From PALSA-612 sp963711315 (lineage in GTDB: Bacteria; Actinomycetota; Thermoleophilia; Gaiellales; Gaiellaceae), in NCBI GenBank assembly GCA_963711315.1, contig CAVQDQ010000003.1:434001-498000 (forward strand): 64,000 nt of DNA, given 5' to 3'. The notes below the pieces were generated by a model that was not told the DNA's origin, searched no databases, and saw nothing but the letters and a program-made list of their open reading frames with translations. Positions within the stretch are counted from its first letter, which is position 1, and each line of letters opens with the position of its first letter. The position numbers and the translations under genes are program-made. Positions 8,926-18,160 of the stretch are shown here, piece after piece.

Positions 8926-10020
8926 TCAAAGTTGGACGAGGACGCGACCCGGGACACCGGCCAATGCCGCTTCCACGGCGGCGTTCGCGTCGTCGAGCGA
9001 GAAGCTGGGGCCGAGCTGTGACTTGAGATCGAGCGCACCGGAACGGACGTGTCCCAACAGGATGGGCAGCGCGACGGCCGGATCCTGGGAGCCGTAGATC
9101 GTCCCCGTGAGCGCCTTCTCTCGGCGGATGAACTCAGTGGGATCGAGCTCGAGCGTTGCGCCCAGGGCGGGCAGGCCGACGATGACGGTGAGGCCGGCGT
9201 TCCGCGTCCAGCGAAATGCGGTCTTGGTCGTGGCGGGGTCGCCCACCGCGTCGAACGCGTAGTCGACGCCGTCGGGGAAGCTCTCCTTCATGAGCGCGGC
9301 CAGCCCGTCCGGCTGTGCGACCTGCGTTGCACCGAGCTGCTGGACCAGCTCCAGCCGCTCCTCGAGCGGATCGACGCAAACGATCTCGGTGGCTCCGGCG
9401 ATCCTGGCGCCCTGGACGACGAACTGGCCCACGCCACCCGCACCGACGACGAGCACGGTCGAGCCCTCCTCGACGCCCGCCGCGAACAGCACGGCGCCGA
9501 CGCCCGTCAGCGCTGCGCAGCCGAGCAGTGCGGCTTCCTCCAGAGGCACGTCGCCGCCGAGCGGCAGAGCCACCTGCTCTGCGACGACCAGTCGCTCGGA
9601 GAGCGCGCCGGTCGCCGTGCCGCGATAGAGCGTCTCTCCGTTGAGCCGCATGCCTGTCTCGCCGTCGAGCAGCGTGCCGCCGGCGATCGCGTACTGCAGC
9701 GACACGCAGGCGGCGGGACGACCGCGCCGGCAGTCGGGACACTTGCGGCACGACGGGGCCCACGACAGCACGACCTCGTCGCCCGGCGCGAGTGCTTCCA
9801 CACCCTCCCCGACCGCCTCCACGACGCCCGCCCCTTCGTGGCCGAGCACCATCGGCGTGGGCCGCTGCCATTCGCCCTTGACCACGTGCAGGTCCGTGCC
9901 GCAGATGCCGCACGCCGCCATCCGCACGAGCACTTCGCCGGTGCGCGGCTCGTCGAGCTCGATCTCGTGGACCTCGAGCGGCCGTCCCTGCTCGTGGAAG
10001 ACGGCCGCGCGGGAGATCAT
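8926..10020 (-). CDS. Zinc-dependent medium-chain alcohol dehydrogenase
   Basis: Intact 364-residue MDR enzyme. Catalytic zinc ligands: Cys40 (CGICGTDLH), His61-Glu62 (LGHEGAGVV). Structural zinc lobe: Cys91, Cys94, Cys97 and Cys105 (CRKCPDCRRG). The NAD Rossmann motif is VLVVGAGGVGQFVV near 185, with Asp in IVCVDPLEE favouring NAD+. The ATG overlaps the upstream hydrolase stop (ATGA). It resembles the AdhC/FadH-type group used for aliphatic or aryl alcohols. The substrate is not certain; neighbours (lactonase, isochorismatase-like hydrolase) suggest a carbon-catabolic operon. Confidence 0.88.
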   Translation of the reverse strand: MISRAAVFHEQGRPLEVHEIELDEPRTGEVLVRMAACGICGTDLHVVKGEWQRPTPMVLGHEGAGVVEAVGEGVEALAPGDEVVLSWAPSCRKCPDCRRGRPAACVSLQYAIAGGTLLDGETGMRLNGETLYRGTATGALSERLVVAEQVALPLGGDVPLEEAALLGCAALTGVGAVLFAAGVEEGSTVLVVGAGGVGQFVVQGARIAGATEIVCVDPLEERLELVQQLGATQVAQPDGLAALMKESFPDGVDYAFDAVGDPATTKTAFRWTRNAGLTVIVGLPALGATLELDPTEFIRREKALTGTIYGSQDPAVALPILLGHVRSGALDLKSQLGPSFSLDDANAAVEAALAGVPGRVLVQL

Positions 10021-10634
10021 TCGAGCGCCGCCGTCACCTCGGAGCAGTTGGTGACCGTGGCGACGTTCTGGAGGGCGTAGTTGATGGAGGCGTTGTGCCA
10101 GTCGGCGTTCATCGTCGAGCAGCCGTCCTCGGGCACCACCATGTAATAGCCCTTGTCGGCGCCCGTTCGGGACGTGTGCTCGATTGACATGTTCGTCCAG
10201 GCGCCGGTGACGATGACCGTGTCGCGCCCGGTCTCTTCCAGCACGCTCTCGAGGTTCGTGTCGTGCCACGCGCTCATCCGCATCTTCTCGACCACGCGGT
10301 CGCCGTCCTGCGGCTCAAGTCCCTCGGCCGGTGCCGCGCCCCACGAGCCGCGCACGAGCGCGCCGGTGTCCTTCAAGCCGTTGAAGAGCGGCGCGTTGAG
10401 CTTCAGGCCCGGAGCGCCCTCCTCGACGATGTAGTGGACGTGAATGACGGGAATGCCCTTCTCCCGGCAGGCGGCCGCGAGCGCCTTCACGTTCTCGACG
10501 ACGTTCTGCTCCTTCGCGTGCTCCGGCGAGCCCGAGTCCGCAAACGCGCCGCCTTCGATGATCACGTCGTTCTGCAGATCCTGGATGATCAGCACGCAGC
10601 GGCTCGGGTCGAGCTTCAGCGGTTCGTCAGCCAT
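10017..10634 (-). CDS. Isochorismatase-like hydrolase lacking the nucleophilic Cys
   Basis: 205-residue isochorismatase-superfamily protein. Asp19 (LIIQDLQND) and the Lys of VVEKMRMSAW are in place. Where amidases of the family carry Cys (ATNxCVE), this protein reads GAWTNMSIEHTSRTGADKGY, with Ser. That matches isochorismatase-type or otherwise Cys-independent members more than nicotinamidase/carbamoylase types. It is translationally coupled (ATGA) to the alcohol dehydrogenase and lies 12 bases after the SMP-30 lactonase gene, with a good GGAGGA ribosome site. The physiological substrate is unknown. Confidence 0.8.
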   Translation of the reverse strand: MADEPLKLDPSRCVLIIQDLQNDVIIEGGAFADSGSPEHAKEQNVVENVKALAAACREKGIPVIHVHYIVEEGAPGLKLNAPLFNGLKDTGALVRGSWGAAPAEGLEPQDGDRVVEKMRMSAWHDTNLESVLEETGRDTVIVTGAWTNMSIEHTSRTGADKGYYMVVPEDGCSTMNADWHNASINYALQNVATVTNCSEVTAALE

Positions 10635-10646
10635 TAGTTCTCCTCC

Positions 10647-11558
10647 TTAGCGCATGTAGGGCTCGCTGCGCGGCCCGACGATCGTCCGAATCGAATAGAG
10701 CGAGGTCGAGCTCGGGATGAAGAGCGTGTGCCAGTCCTCGCCGCCCCACGAGAGGTTGCCGGTGTTCTCTGGGACGAGGATCGTCCCGAGATGCTCGCCG
10801 GCAGCCGAGATCACCCAGATCCCGCCCGGCCCGGTCACCCAGATGTTCCCGCGCTCGTCGCACTTCATGCCGTCCGGGATGCCTTCCTCGATGACGCCGG
10901 AGCCGATGCCCTCGAAGAACAGCCGGCCGTTCGAGATGTTCCCGTCCGCATCCGCGTCCCAGACCTTGATGTGCGCGCGCGGCGTGTCGTTGATGTACAG
11001 GAGCGACTCGTCCGGCGAGAAGCACAGCCCGTTCGGCATGTCGAATTCGTCCTTGTCGACCATCAGCTCGAGGTCGCCACCGCCGGGCGGGATGCGGTAG
11101 ACGCCCTGGAACCCGAGCCGGCGCTCACGCGGCTGGCCGAAGACCGGCATTCGTCCGTACCACGGATCGGAGAAGTAGATCGCGCCGCTCGAATGGACGC
11201 ACACGTCGTTCGGCGAGTTGAGCTCCTCCCCCTCGAACTCCTGGGCGATGATCTCGCGCGACCCGTCCGGGCTCTCGCGCACAAGGCAGCTCGTGACATG
11301 CTCGCAGACGAGGAGGTTCAGATCGGCGTCGTACGTCATGCCATTGCACTTGTTCGAGAAGTTCTTCATCTCGACGACACCGCCGTCGGCGCTCCACTTG
11401 CGGCGGACATCGCCGGGCATGTCGCTGAACAGCAGATGATGCTCGGTCGGATGCCAGATCGGCCCCTCGGTGAACATGAAGTCGGTCGCCAACTGCTGAA
11501 CCTCGACGTTCGGATCGACGAGCTCTGTGAGTTTCTCGGACTTGACGTCAATGGCCAC
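10647..11558 (-). CDS. SMP-30/gluconolactonase/LRE family lactonase
   Basis: Intact 303-residue six-bladed propeller of the SMP-30 family. Typical metal residues appear as FTEGPIWH (Glu), LNSPNDVCVH (Asn) and the C-terminal EGIPDGMKCDERGNIWVTG (Asp). Members open sugar lactones such as gluconolactone and arabinonolactone. It is the first gene of a minus-strand run with the hydrolase and alcohol dehydrogenase, preceded by AAAGGAGCGGGCGTG before the ATG. A role in oxidative sugar degradation fits the pentonate genes at 33.5-36 kb, but that link is inference. Confidence 0.88.
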   Translation of the reverse strand: MAIDVKSEKLTELVDPNVEVQQLATDFMFTEGPIWHPTEHHLLFSDMPGDVRRKWSADGGVVEMKNFSNKCNGMTYDADLNLLVCEHVTSCLVRESPDGSREIIAQEFEGEELNSPNDVCVHSSGAIYFSDPWYGRMPVFGQPRERRLGFQGVYRIPPGGGDLELMVDKDEFDMPNGLCFSPDESLLYINDTPRAHIKVWDADADGNISNGRLFFEGIGSGVIEEGIPDGMKCDERGNIWVTGPGGIWVISAAGEHLGTILVPENTGNLSWGGEDWHTLFIPSSTSLYSIRTIVGPRSEPYMR

Positions 11559-11630
11559 GCCCGCTCCTTTCCCCGTTTCGCCGGAACGGCGCGAACCTAA
11601 CAGACAGCGCCAAACTAAGATCCGCCATCC

Positions 11631-13317
11631 ATGGCTGAGCGGAAGCCGGTACTCCTAGCCGTAGACGACGACCAGGAGGTCGTCCGCGCCGTCGAGCGCG
11701 ACCTGCGCAACCGCTATGCGCGCGACTTCACCGTCGTCGCCGCGGGCTCCGGCGAGGAAGCGCTCGAGATCCTCGGACAACTCTCCTCGAGCAGCGATCC
11801 CGTGGCACTGATCGTCACCGACCAGCGCATGCCGCGGATGACGGGAGTCGAGCTGCTCGCGCAGTCGGCAGGCCTGGCGCCCGATGCGAAGCGCGTGCTG
11901 CTCACGGCGTACGCCGACACCGAGGTGGCGATGCGCGCGATCAACGAGATCCGCCTCGACCACTACCTGATGAAGCCGTGGCACCCGCCCGAAGAGCGCC
12001 TCTATCCGGTGCTCGATGACCTGCTCGAGGACTGGCGGGCCGCGAGCGACGCCGGCAGCACCGATCGGTCCGGAAACCGACGGCGATGCGGTGAGCGTCA
12101 TCGGGCATCACTTCTCCAGGGAGTCGCAGCTCGTGCGCGACTTGCTCGTCAACAACCAGATCGCCCATCGCTGGCTCGAGGTCAGCGAGGAGCCCGCGCG
12201 CCGGCTGCTGGCGGAGAAGTCGCTCGGCACCGATTCGCTGCCGGTGGTGCTCCTGCCGGACTCCGAGCCGCTCGTCAACCCGGATCCGACAGAGGTCGCG
12301 GCACGAGTCGGCCTGCAGACCGAGGAGAAGCTCGCGCTGTACGACGTCGTCGTCGTCGGCGCCGGTCCTGCGGGTCTCGCCGCTGCCGTGTACGGAGCGT
12401 CGGAAGGCCTCCGCACCGTCGTCGTCGAGCGGCGGACGTTCGGCGGCCAGGCTGGCGCCAGCTCGCGTATCGAGAACTACCTCGGCTTTCCCGCCGGCCT
12501 CTCGGGACAGGACCTCGCGCGTCGCGCGACGACACAGGCGCGTCGGTTCGGCGCGGAGCTGCTCACTGCACAGGAGGCCGTCGGCATCGACGTCGTCGGC
12601 AACACACGGGTCGTGAGGCTCGCGGTGGGAACCGACATCGCATCGCACACCGTGCTGCTGACGCCGGGTGTCTCGTACCGCCGACTCGATGCCAAGGGTG
12701 CCGAGCGACTGACGGGTCGCGGCATCTGGTACGGCACCGCGTCCGCCGGTGACGCCGCCCTGCTCGACGGCCAGGAGGCATTCATCGTCGGCGGCGCAAA
12801 TTCGGCCGGCCAGGCGGCACTCCACCTCGCCAGCGGCACGCACGTCACGATCCTGTACCGGGGCGACAGCCTCCGAAAGTCGATGTCGCAATACCTCGTG
12901 GAGCGGATCGAGGAGATGCCAGAGGAGATCACCGTCCGTGTCAACACGCGGATCGCAGAGACGCACGGAGAGGAAGCGCTGGAGTCGATCACGATCGACG
13001 AGGACGGCGTGCGTTCGACGATCCCGGCCACGGCGCTCTTCGTCTTCGTCGGCGCCGAGCCCCATACGGACTGGCTCGGAACTCACCCCGCCCGCTCGGA
13101 TCGGGGCTTCATCCTCACCGGCACGCAGGTGCTCAACCTGCCCGACGAGTGCGAGCCGTGGCCGCTGGAACGGCATCCGCTCGCGCTCGAAACGAGCATT
13201 CCCGGCGTCTTCGCCGCCGGCGACGTGCGCGATCAGTCCATCAAGCGCGTGGCGTCCGCGGTCGGAGAGGGCTCCATGGCCGTGCTGCTCGTCCACCAGT
13301 ACCTGAAAGGGCACTAG
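11631..13317 (+). CDS. Fused response regulator / thioredoxin-reductase-like flavoprotein (frameshifted)
   Basis: A known but poorly understood fusion. Residues 1-130 are a receiver domain (LLAVDDDQEV acidic pocket; IVTDQRMPRMTG phospho-Asp; YLMKPWHPP Lys). A glutaredoxin-like linker follows (VIGHHFSRESQLVRDLLVNN). The flavoprotein module has FAD motif VVVVGAGPAGLAAAVYG, FGGQAGASSRIENYLGFP, NAD motif FIVGGANSAGQAALHLA and GVFAAGDVRD. The CxxC redox pair of true thioredoxin reductases is absent. Receiver and flavin parts are out of frame, joined near 12040-12060 by a probable single-base error. The next gene encodes its likely partner kinase. Confidence 0.85.
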
Positions 13318-13319
13318 TC

Positions 13320-14693
13320 CTGGACCCGAGCGAGCTGCGCCGGATCGCCATCCTGGCCGACCTCGCAGACGAGCGCCTCGAAGAGCTCGCCCGCCACGGC
13401 AGGGAACTCGAGCTGGCGCCGGGGGAGTACCTCTTCCGCGAGGGCGAGGAGGCCACGTTCCTGTCCCTGCTGCTCGAGGGAGAGCTCGAGACGACGCGCA
13501 CGGTCGGCGGCGACGAGCTTCCGATGATCCACCACGAGCCCGGCGGCTTCCTCGGGGCGATCTCCCTCGTCACCGGCGGGGCCTACGGCGGTTCGACGCG
13601 CTCGGTGGGCGTGAGCCGCCTCTTCCTCCTCGAGCCCGAGGCGTTCCGGAGGCTGCTCGTCTCGGAACCGGCGGTATTCACCGCCGTCATGGACGTCTTC
13701 ATTCCCGTGATCACGAACTACACGGCCATCGAGCGCGACCGCGACCGGCTGCTGTCGCTGGGCACGCTCGCAGCGGGGCTCGCACACGAGCTGAACAACC
13801 CCGCTGCCGCCGCGCAGCGCTCGGCAGCCGAGCTACGGAGAGCCGAGCGCGGGGCCCAGTCCGCCCTGTCACGACTTGCCGTGAGCGGGCTCGACGCAGA
13901 CGGTATGGCGCAGCTGTGCACGCTGACGGCCGAGGCCCTCGACGCGGCCGAGACGGGCATCAGGCTCGGAGGCCTCGACCGTGCGGACCGCGAGGCCGAG
14001 CTGGCCGCATGGCTCGAGGATCACGACGTCACGGACAGAGCTTCCGCTGCCGCGTTGGCCGATGCGGGTCTCGACGAAACCTGGGCAGAGGGCCTACTCG
14101 CCGTTGCGCCAGGCGAGCCGGACTCGGTCGTCGGCTGGGTTGCATCCCGGCTCGTCGCAGCGCGTATCGCCCGCGAGCTCGAGGACGCCACCTCCCGTAT
14201 CTCCCAACTCGTCCAATCGGTCCGGCAGTACTCCTACCTCGACCAGGCGCCGCGCCAAGAGGTCGAGGTCCACGACGACCTCGAGAGGACGCTGACCATC
14301 CTTGCCCACAAGATCTCGGAGCGCGGGGTCGACATCGTCCGCGAGTACGATCGCTCGCTGCCGCGCATCGAGGCGAACGCGCCAGAGCTGAACCAGGTCT
14401 GGACGAACCTCATCGACAACGCCGTCGCCGCCGCGACAGCCCGGGTGACGATCCGAACGTCGCGCCAGGGCGATTTCCTCAGCGTCGAGATCGAGGACGA
14501 CGGCAAGGGCGTTCCTCCCGAGATCGCGGAGCGCGTCTTCGACGCGTTCTTCACGACGAAGGAGCCGGGCGACGGCACGGGCCTGGGACTCGACATCGCC
14601 CGTAGGATCGTCGTGCGCCATCGCGGCGACCTACGGCTGAAGCAGGTCGACAGCGGCGCCTGCTTCCAGGTGCTGCTGCCGCTGGCCGGCTAG
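13320..14693 (+). CDS. cNMP-binding domain - histidine kinase
   Basis: Soluble two-part sensor, about 457 residues. Residues 1-130 are a CRP/CAP-like sensor (ELAPGEYLFREGEEATFLSL, GGFLGAISLVTGGAYGG). A helical dimerisation segment carries the H-box (LAAGLAHELNNPAAAAQRSA). The HATPase has the N-box (LNQVWTNLIDNAVAAA), G1 (EIEDDGKGVPPEIAE), F and G2 boxes (FDAFFTTKEPGDGTGLGL). No membrane segment is visible. The frame begins right after the previous gene's stop. No ATG/GTG/TTG is available near the first conserved residues, so a CTG at 13320 is the best start (a base error is possible). It likely phosphorylates the fused receiver-flavoprotein encoded upstream. Its stop shares CTAG with the convergent msrB gene. 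Confidence 0.82.
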   Translation: MDPSELRRIAILADLADERLEELARHGRELELAPGEYLFREGEEATFLSLLLEGELETTRTVGGDELPMIHHEPGGFLGAISLVTGGAYGGSTRSVGVSRLFLLEPEAFRRLLVSEPAVFTAVMDVFIPVITNYTAIERDRDRLLSLGTLAAGLAHELNNPAAAAQRSAAELRRAERGAQSALSRLAVSGLDADGMAQLCTLTAEALDAAETGIRLGGLDRADREAELAAWLEDHDVTDRASAAALADAGLDETWAEGLLAVAPGEPDSVVGWVASRLVAARIARELEDATSRISQLVQSVRQYSYLDQAPRQEVEVHDDLERTLTILAHKISERGVDIVREYDRSLPRIEANAPELNQVWTNLIDNAVAAATARVTIRTSRQGDFLSVEIEDDGKGVPPEIAERVFDAFFTTKEPGDGTGLGLDIARRIVVRHRGDLRLKQVDSGACFQVLLPLAG

Positions 14694-15091
14694 CTGTCCT
14701 CAGGCTCGAAGTCGAGAGCCAGCGAGTTGATGCAGTAACGGAGGCCAGTCGGTTGCGGCCCGTCGGGGAAGACGTGGCCGAGGTGGGAGCCGCACGTCGC
14801 GCAGCGCACCTCGGTTCGGCGCATGCCGTGGCTCAGGTCCTCCTCGGTCTCGACCGCTTCCTCGTCGAGCGGTGCGAAGAAGCTCGGCCAGCCCGAGCCG
14901 GAGTCGAACTTCGTGTCCGAGCGGAACAGCTCGGCACCACACGCGCCGCACCTGAACATCCCGTCTTCGTGGACGAGGTTCAACTCGCCCGACCACGGCG
15001 CCTCGGTGGCGCCGCAGCGGAGCACCTGGTAGCGATCGGGGTCGAGCTCCGCCTGCCATTCGGCGTCCGTCTTCTCGACTCGCTCTGTCAT
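14690..15091 (-). CDS. msrB: Peptide-methionine (R)-S-oxide reductase
   Basis: Intact 133-residue MsrB. It repairs methionine-R-sulfoxide in proteins. Structural zinc: Cys48/Cys51 (RCGACGAEL) and Cys97/Cys100 (VRCATCGSHLG). Catalytic Cys120 lies in GLRYCINSLAL and is encoded as Cys, not Sec. The substrate-binding GSGWPSF is present. It is the last gene of the XdhC/CoxE/MoxR maturation run, with an ATGA overlap with the XdhC gene. That placement suggests co-expression with the oxidant-producing molybdenum hydroxylase system. Confidence 0.95.
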   Translation of the reverse strand: MTERVEKTDAEWQAELDPDRYQVLRCGATEAPWSGELNLVHEDGMFRCGACGAELFRSDTKFDSGSGWPSFFAPLDEEAVETEEDLSHGMRRTEVRCATCGSHLGHVFPDGPQPTGLRYCINSLALDFEPEDS

Positions 15092-15843
15092 GACACGACC
15101 TCCTCGGCATGGATGCGCTTCTTGGACTCCCTGAGCTTGCCGCCGTCGCGGCCCATGCGGACGGCAAGCGCCTCGGCGAGGATCGAGAGTGCCGTCTCCG
15201 GCTGCGAGTCGGCGCCGATGTCGAGCCCGCACGGGCCGTGGATGCGCTCGATGGCATCCTCGTCGACGCCGGCTTCCAGCAATCGCTCGCGGCGTCGCTC
15301 CTGGTTGCGGCGCGAGCCGAGCGCACCGACGTAGAACGCGTCCGACTGGAGAGCCGCCTTCAGTGCTGGAACGTCGAACTTGTCGTCGTGTGTCAGCACG
15401 ACGACGGCCGTCGCATGATCGGGCGCGACCTGCGCCAACGCCTCTTCCGGCCACTCGACGATGATCTCGTCCGCGCTGGGGATACGCTCGGCCGTGGCGA
15501 ACTTCGCCCGCGCGTCGGCGACGATCGTCCGCCAGCCGAGAAGCCTTGCGGCGGCGCACATCGCCTCCGCTGTGTCCACGGCGCCGTAGACGAGCAGGCG
15601 GGGCGGTGGCCCGTAGATCTCGGCGAACACCCGGGCGCCGTCGAGCTCGAGGATGCGGTTCGTGTGCTCGCGGATGAGCTGCTCCGCCTGCCCGAGCGCT
15701 TCCTCGGGCACGCCGTCCCCGTGGCGCTCGCCGCCCTCCAGCACGAGCGCGTGCGCGCCGAGCCCATCACCCTCGATGACGGTGAAGAGGACGGCGCGCT
15801 CCTCGTTCTCGACTGCCCGGAGCAGGCGGTCGACAGCCGTCAC
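15088..15843 (-). CDS. XdhC family protein, Rossmann domain (molybdenum hydroxylase maturation)
   Basis: 251 residues, GTG start at 15843 overlapping the stop of the XdhC/CoxI protein upstream (GTGA). The N-terminal 90 residues resemble XdhC accessory segments. The C-terminal half is the XdhC Rossmann domain (LLVYGAVDTAEAMCAAARLL, VVLTHDDKFDVPALKAAL, YVGALGSRRNQERRRERL, GLDIGADSQPETALSI). XdhC proteins bind and sulfurate the molybdenum cofactor before insertion into xanthine-dehydrogenase-type enzymes. Its pairing with a separate small CoxI protein and with CoxE/MoxR beside a Mo-hydroxylase operon supports that role. Confidence 0.85.
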   Translation of the reverse strand: MTAVDRLLRAVENEERAVLFTVIEGDGLGAHALVLEGGERHGDGVPEEALGQAEQLIREHTNRILELDGARVFAEIYGPPPRLLVYGAVDTAEAMCAAARLLGWRTIVADARAKFATAERIPSADEIIVEWPEEALAQVAPDHATAVVVLTHDDKFDVPALKAALQSDAFYVGALGSRRNQERRRERLLEAGVDEDAIERIHGPCGLDIGADSQPETALSILAEALAVRMGRDGGKLRESKKRIHAEEVVS

Positions 15844-16151
15844 TCGAGCCGCTCCACGAAGACGTCGATCTCGCCGCCGCAAGGCAGCCCCACTTCCCAC
15901 GCCTCCTCGTCGGCAATGCCGTACGACAGGAGCTTCGGTGTGCCTGACTCCATCACCTCACGGGCGTTCTCGTAGACATCCGACTCGACGCAGCCACCCG
16001 AGACGGAGCCGCAGAGCTCGCCGGCCTCCGAGATCGCGAGCTTCGCGCCGATCGGGCGTGGCGCCGAACGGCGGGTGGCGACGACGGTCGCGATCGCAAC
16101 CTTCTTCCCTTCCGCGCGCCAGCGCTCTACGTCTTCCAGGATCTCTTTCAT
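15840..16151 (-). CDS. XdhC/CoxI N-terminal-domain protein
   Basis: 103-residue protein consisting of the XdhC_CoxI domain alone. KKVAIATVVATRRSAPRPIG is followed by the hallmark Cys54 in SVSGGCVESDVYENA, and the domain ends WEVGLPCGGEIDVFVERLE. The Cys is thought to handle sulfur or hold the cofactor during maturation. It overlaps its neighbours on both sides (ATGA with CoxE, GTGA with the Rossmann-type XdhC), so the two XdhC halves are made as separate, coupled chains. Confidence 0.85.
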   Translation of the reverse strand: MKEILEDVERWRAEGKKVAIATVVATRRSAPRPIGAKLAISEAGELCGSVSGGCVESDVYENAREVMESGTPKLLSYGIADEEAWEVGLPCGGEIDVFVERLE

Positions 16152-17276
16152 GCTGCATGCCTCCTCTCGATTCCGGTTAGGACGTCAGCCAGCTCTTCGA
16201 GGCTGGCGAGATTGTGCCCGGAGAGGAAGCGGTCGACGTGCGGCAGCGCCGCCCGCATGCCTCCTGCCAGAGGCTGGTAGTCCGGATGACCCTTGAGCGG
16301 GTTGACCCACACGACGGCGTAGGCCTGGCGCGCGAGCCTCGCCATCTCGTTCCCGACGACGGCAGCATCCTCCCGCTCCCAGCCGTCGGAGACGATGACC
16401 ACGACGGCGCCGCGCGTCAGCGCCCTCCTCCCCCACTCGTCATTGAACGCCTTCAGCGAGTGGCCGATACGCGTGCCGCCGGACCAGTCGACGACGCTGT
16501 CCGACGCCGCCCGCAACGCGCCCTCGGGATCCCGGATGATCAGCTCACGCGTCAGTCGGGTCAGCCTCGTGCCGAAGGCGAAGGTCTCGACGCCGCGTCC
16601 CGACCGCGCCAACGCATGCAGGAAGAGCACTAGCGCGCGGGCATACGCCTCCATCGACCCGGATACGTCGCAGAGGACGACGAGTTTTCGCGGAACGTGG
16701 ACGCGGCTGCGAAACGTCCGCTCGATGGCGTCTCCGCCCGGTCCCCAGCGATTCCCGCACCAGCCGGCGCATGTCGAGGTCGTGGCCGCGATGGTGCGGA
16801 CGCAGACGCCGAGACTTGCGTCGCGGCCTGCCGGAGGCGATCGCGCAGATGAGCTTGCTCACGTTCTCCATCTCTTCCGTGGTCATGTCCGCGAAGTCCC
16901 GCCGACGCAGCAGCTCGTCCGGGCTGTAGCCGAGCGACGTCTGGTCGTCTCCCGACTCTCCGCCCTCCTCCGCGCGCTTCCTCTCGGCGCTGCGCCGCAA
17001 CAGCCGCAGCGAGGCGACCTCCGTGCCTTGACGGAACACCGGCGCCGTCGGAGCGCGGAGGAACCACGCGCGAAACGCCGCGTCGAACGCCTCCAGGTCC
17101 TCCCAGCGCGACACGAGCGTCTGCCGCAGCGTCCAGTAGACGTCGTCGCGGCGCGAGAGGTCGACTAGGTCGAGCCCCGTCAGAGCATCGGCCAGGCGTC
17201 CCGGGCCCACCTCCAGCCCCGCCTCGCGAAGCACGCGGCCGAACGTCACGACATGCCTCGCGACCGCGTCGGCCAT
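16148..17276 (-). CDS. coxE: CoxE-type VWA domain protein (frameshifted)
   Basis: VWA-containing protein of the CoxE family, about 375 residues. It works with a MoxR ATPase in maturing Mo-hydroxylase active sites. The N-terminal half has TFGRVLREAGLEVGPGRLAD and DVYWTLRQTLVSRWEDLEAF. The VWA part is VLCDVSGSMEAYARALVLF (MIDAS DxSxS), followed by GGTRIGHSLKAF and VVIVSDGWE. A single extra G near 16740 breaks the frame between ESLGTGG and DAIERTFRSR. The start overlaps the MoxR stop (TGATG). Confidence 0.85.
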
Positions 17277-18160
17277 CAGGAGGTGGTGGCGGCGCGAGCC
17301 TCTTCGAGCAGGCCCTGGAGGGTCTCGTCCCGGACGGCGAGCACGTCCTCGTGGTACTTGAGCACCGAGCCCAGGGTCTGCTCGACCACTTCTGCGTCGA
17401 GCTCCTGCCGGCCGAGCGCCGTCAGCGCGTTCGCCCAGTCGATCGTCTCGGCGACGCCCGGAGGCTTCGCGAGGTCGAGGCCACGCAGGCCTTGCACGAA
17501 GGCGGCGGCCTGCGAGGCCAGGCGCTCGGGAACGCCGGGCACGCGGAGCTTTACGATCGCCACCTCGCGCTCCAACACGGGATGGCCGATCCAGTGATAG
17601 AGGCAGCGGCGCTTGAGGGCGTCGTGCAGCTCGCGTGTGCGGTTCGACGTGAGGACGACCGCCGGCTTGTGCTCGGCTGCCGAGATCGTCCCGATCTCGG
17701 GAATCGTGATCTGGAAGTCGGAGAGCACTTCCAGCAGGAACGCCTCGAACTCCTCGTCCGCGCGGTCGATCTCGTCGATCAGCAGCACCACTCGCTCGGG
17801 GCTCTCGATCGCCTCCAGGAGTGGCCGCCGGATGAGGAACTCGGGGCCGAACAGCTCTTGCTCGGACACCGTGCCCTCCTGCGCCGCGCGGATGTGCAGC
17901 AGCTGACGGGAGTAGTTCCACTCGTAAACGGCGTGGGCGACGTCGAGCCCCTCGTAGCACTGCAGCCGGATCAGCCGTGCGTCAAGGATGCGTCCGAGCG
18001 CCTTCGCAGCCTCGGTCTTGCCGACGCCGGCCTCACCCTCGAGCAGCAACGGCTTCTCGAGCTGCAGCGACAGGAACAGCGCCGTCGCCAGCCCTCGGTC
18101 GGGGAGGTACTCAGCGTCCCGAAGACCGCTCTCGAGCTCGTCGATGGAGGAGATCGCCAC
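17276..18160 (-). CDS. coxD: MoxR/CoxD family AAA+ ATPase
   Basis: Intact 294-residue AAA+ ATPase. Walker A GEAGVGKTE at 42-50, Walker B VVLLIDEIDRADEEF near 125, sensor-1 VVLTSNRTRELHDALKRRC. MoxR-type chaperone ATPase that pairs with a VWA protein, here CoxE directly downstream. GTG start at 18160. A TACAGT box (complement of 18167-18172) lies 6 bases before it, suggesting a leaderless mRNA for the whole minus-strand maturation run. The coxD symbol is by family and context. Confidence 0.88.
   Translation of the reverse strand: MAISSIDELESGLRDAEYLPDRGLATALFLSLQLEKPLLLEGEAGVGKTEAAKALGRILDARLIRLQCYEGLDVAHAVYEWNYSRQLLHIRAAQEGTVSEQELFGPEFLIRRPLLEAIESPERVVLLIDEIDRADEEFEAFLLEVLSDFQITIPEIGTISAAEHKPAVVLTSNRTRELHDALKRRCLYHWIGHPVLEREVAIVKLRVPGVPERLASQAAAFVQGLRGLDLAKPPGVAETIDWANALTALGRQELDAEVVEQTLGSVLKYHEDVLAVRDETLQGLLEEARAATTS

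Noticed and set aside
14690..15091. MsrB as a second selenoprotein
   Set aside because: The catalytic position is TGC (Cys120), and no in-frame TGA is present.
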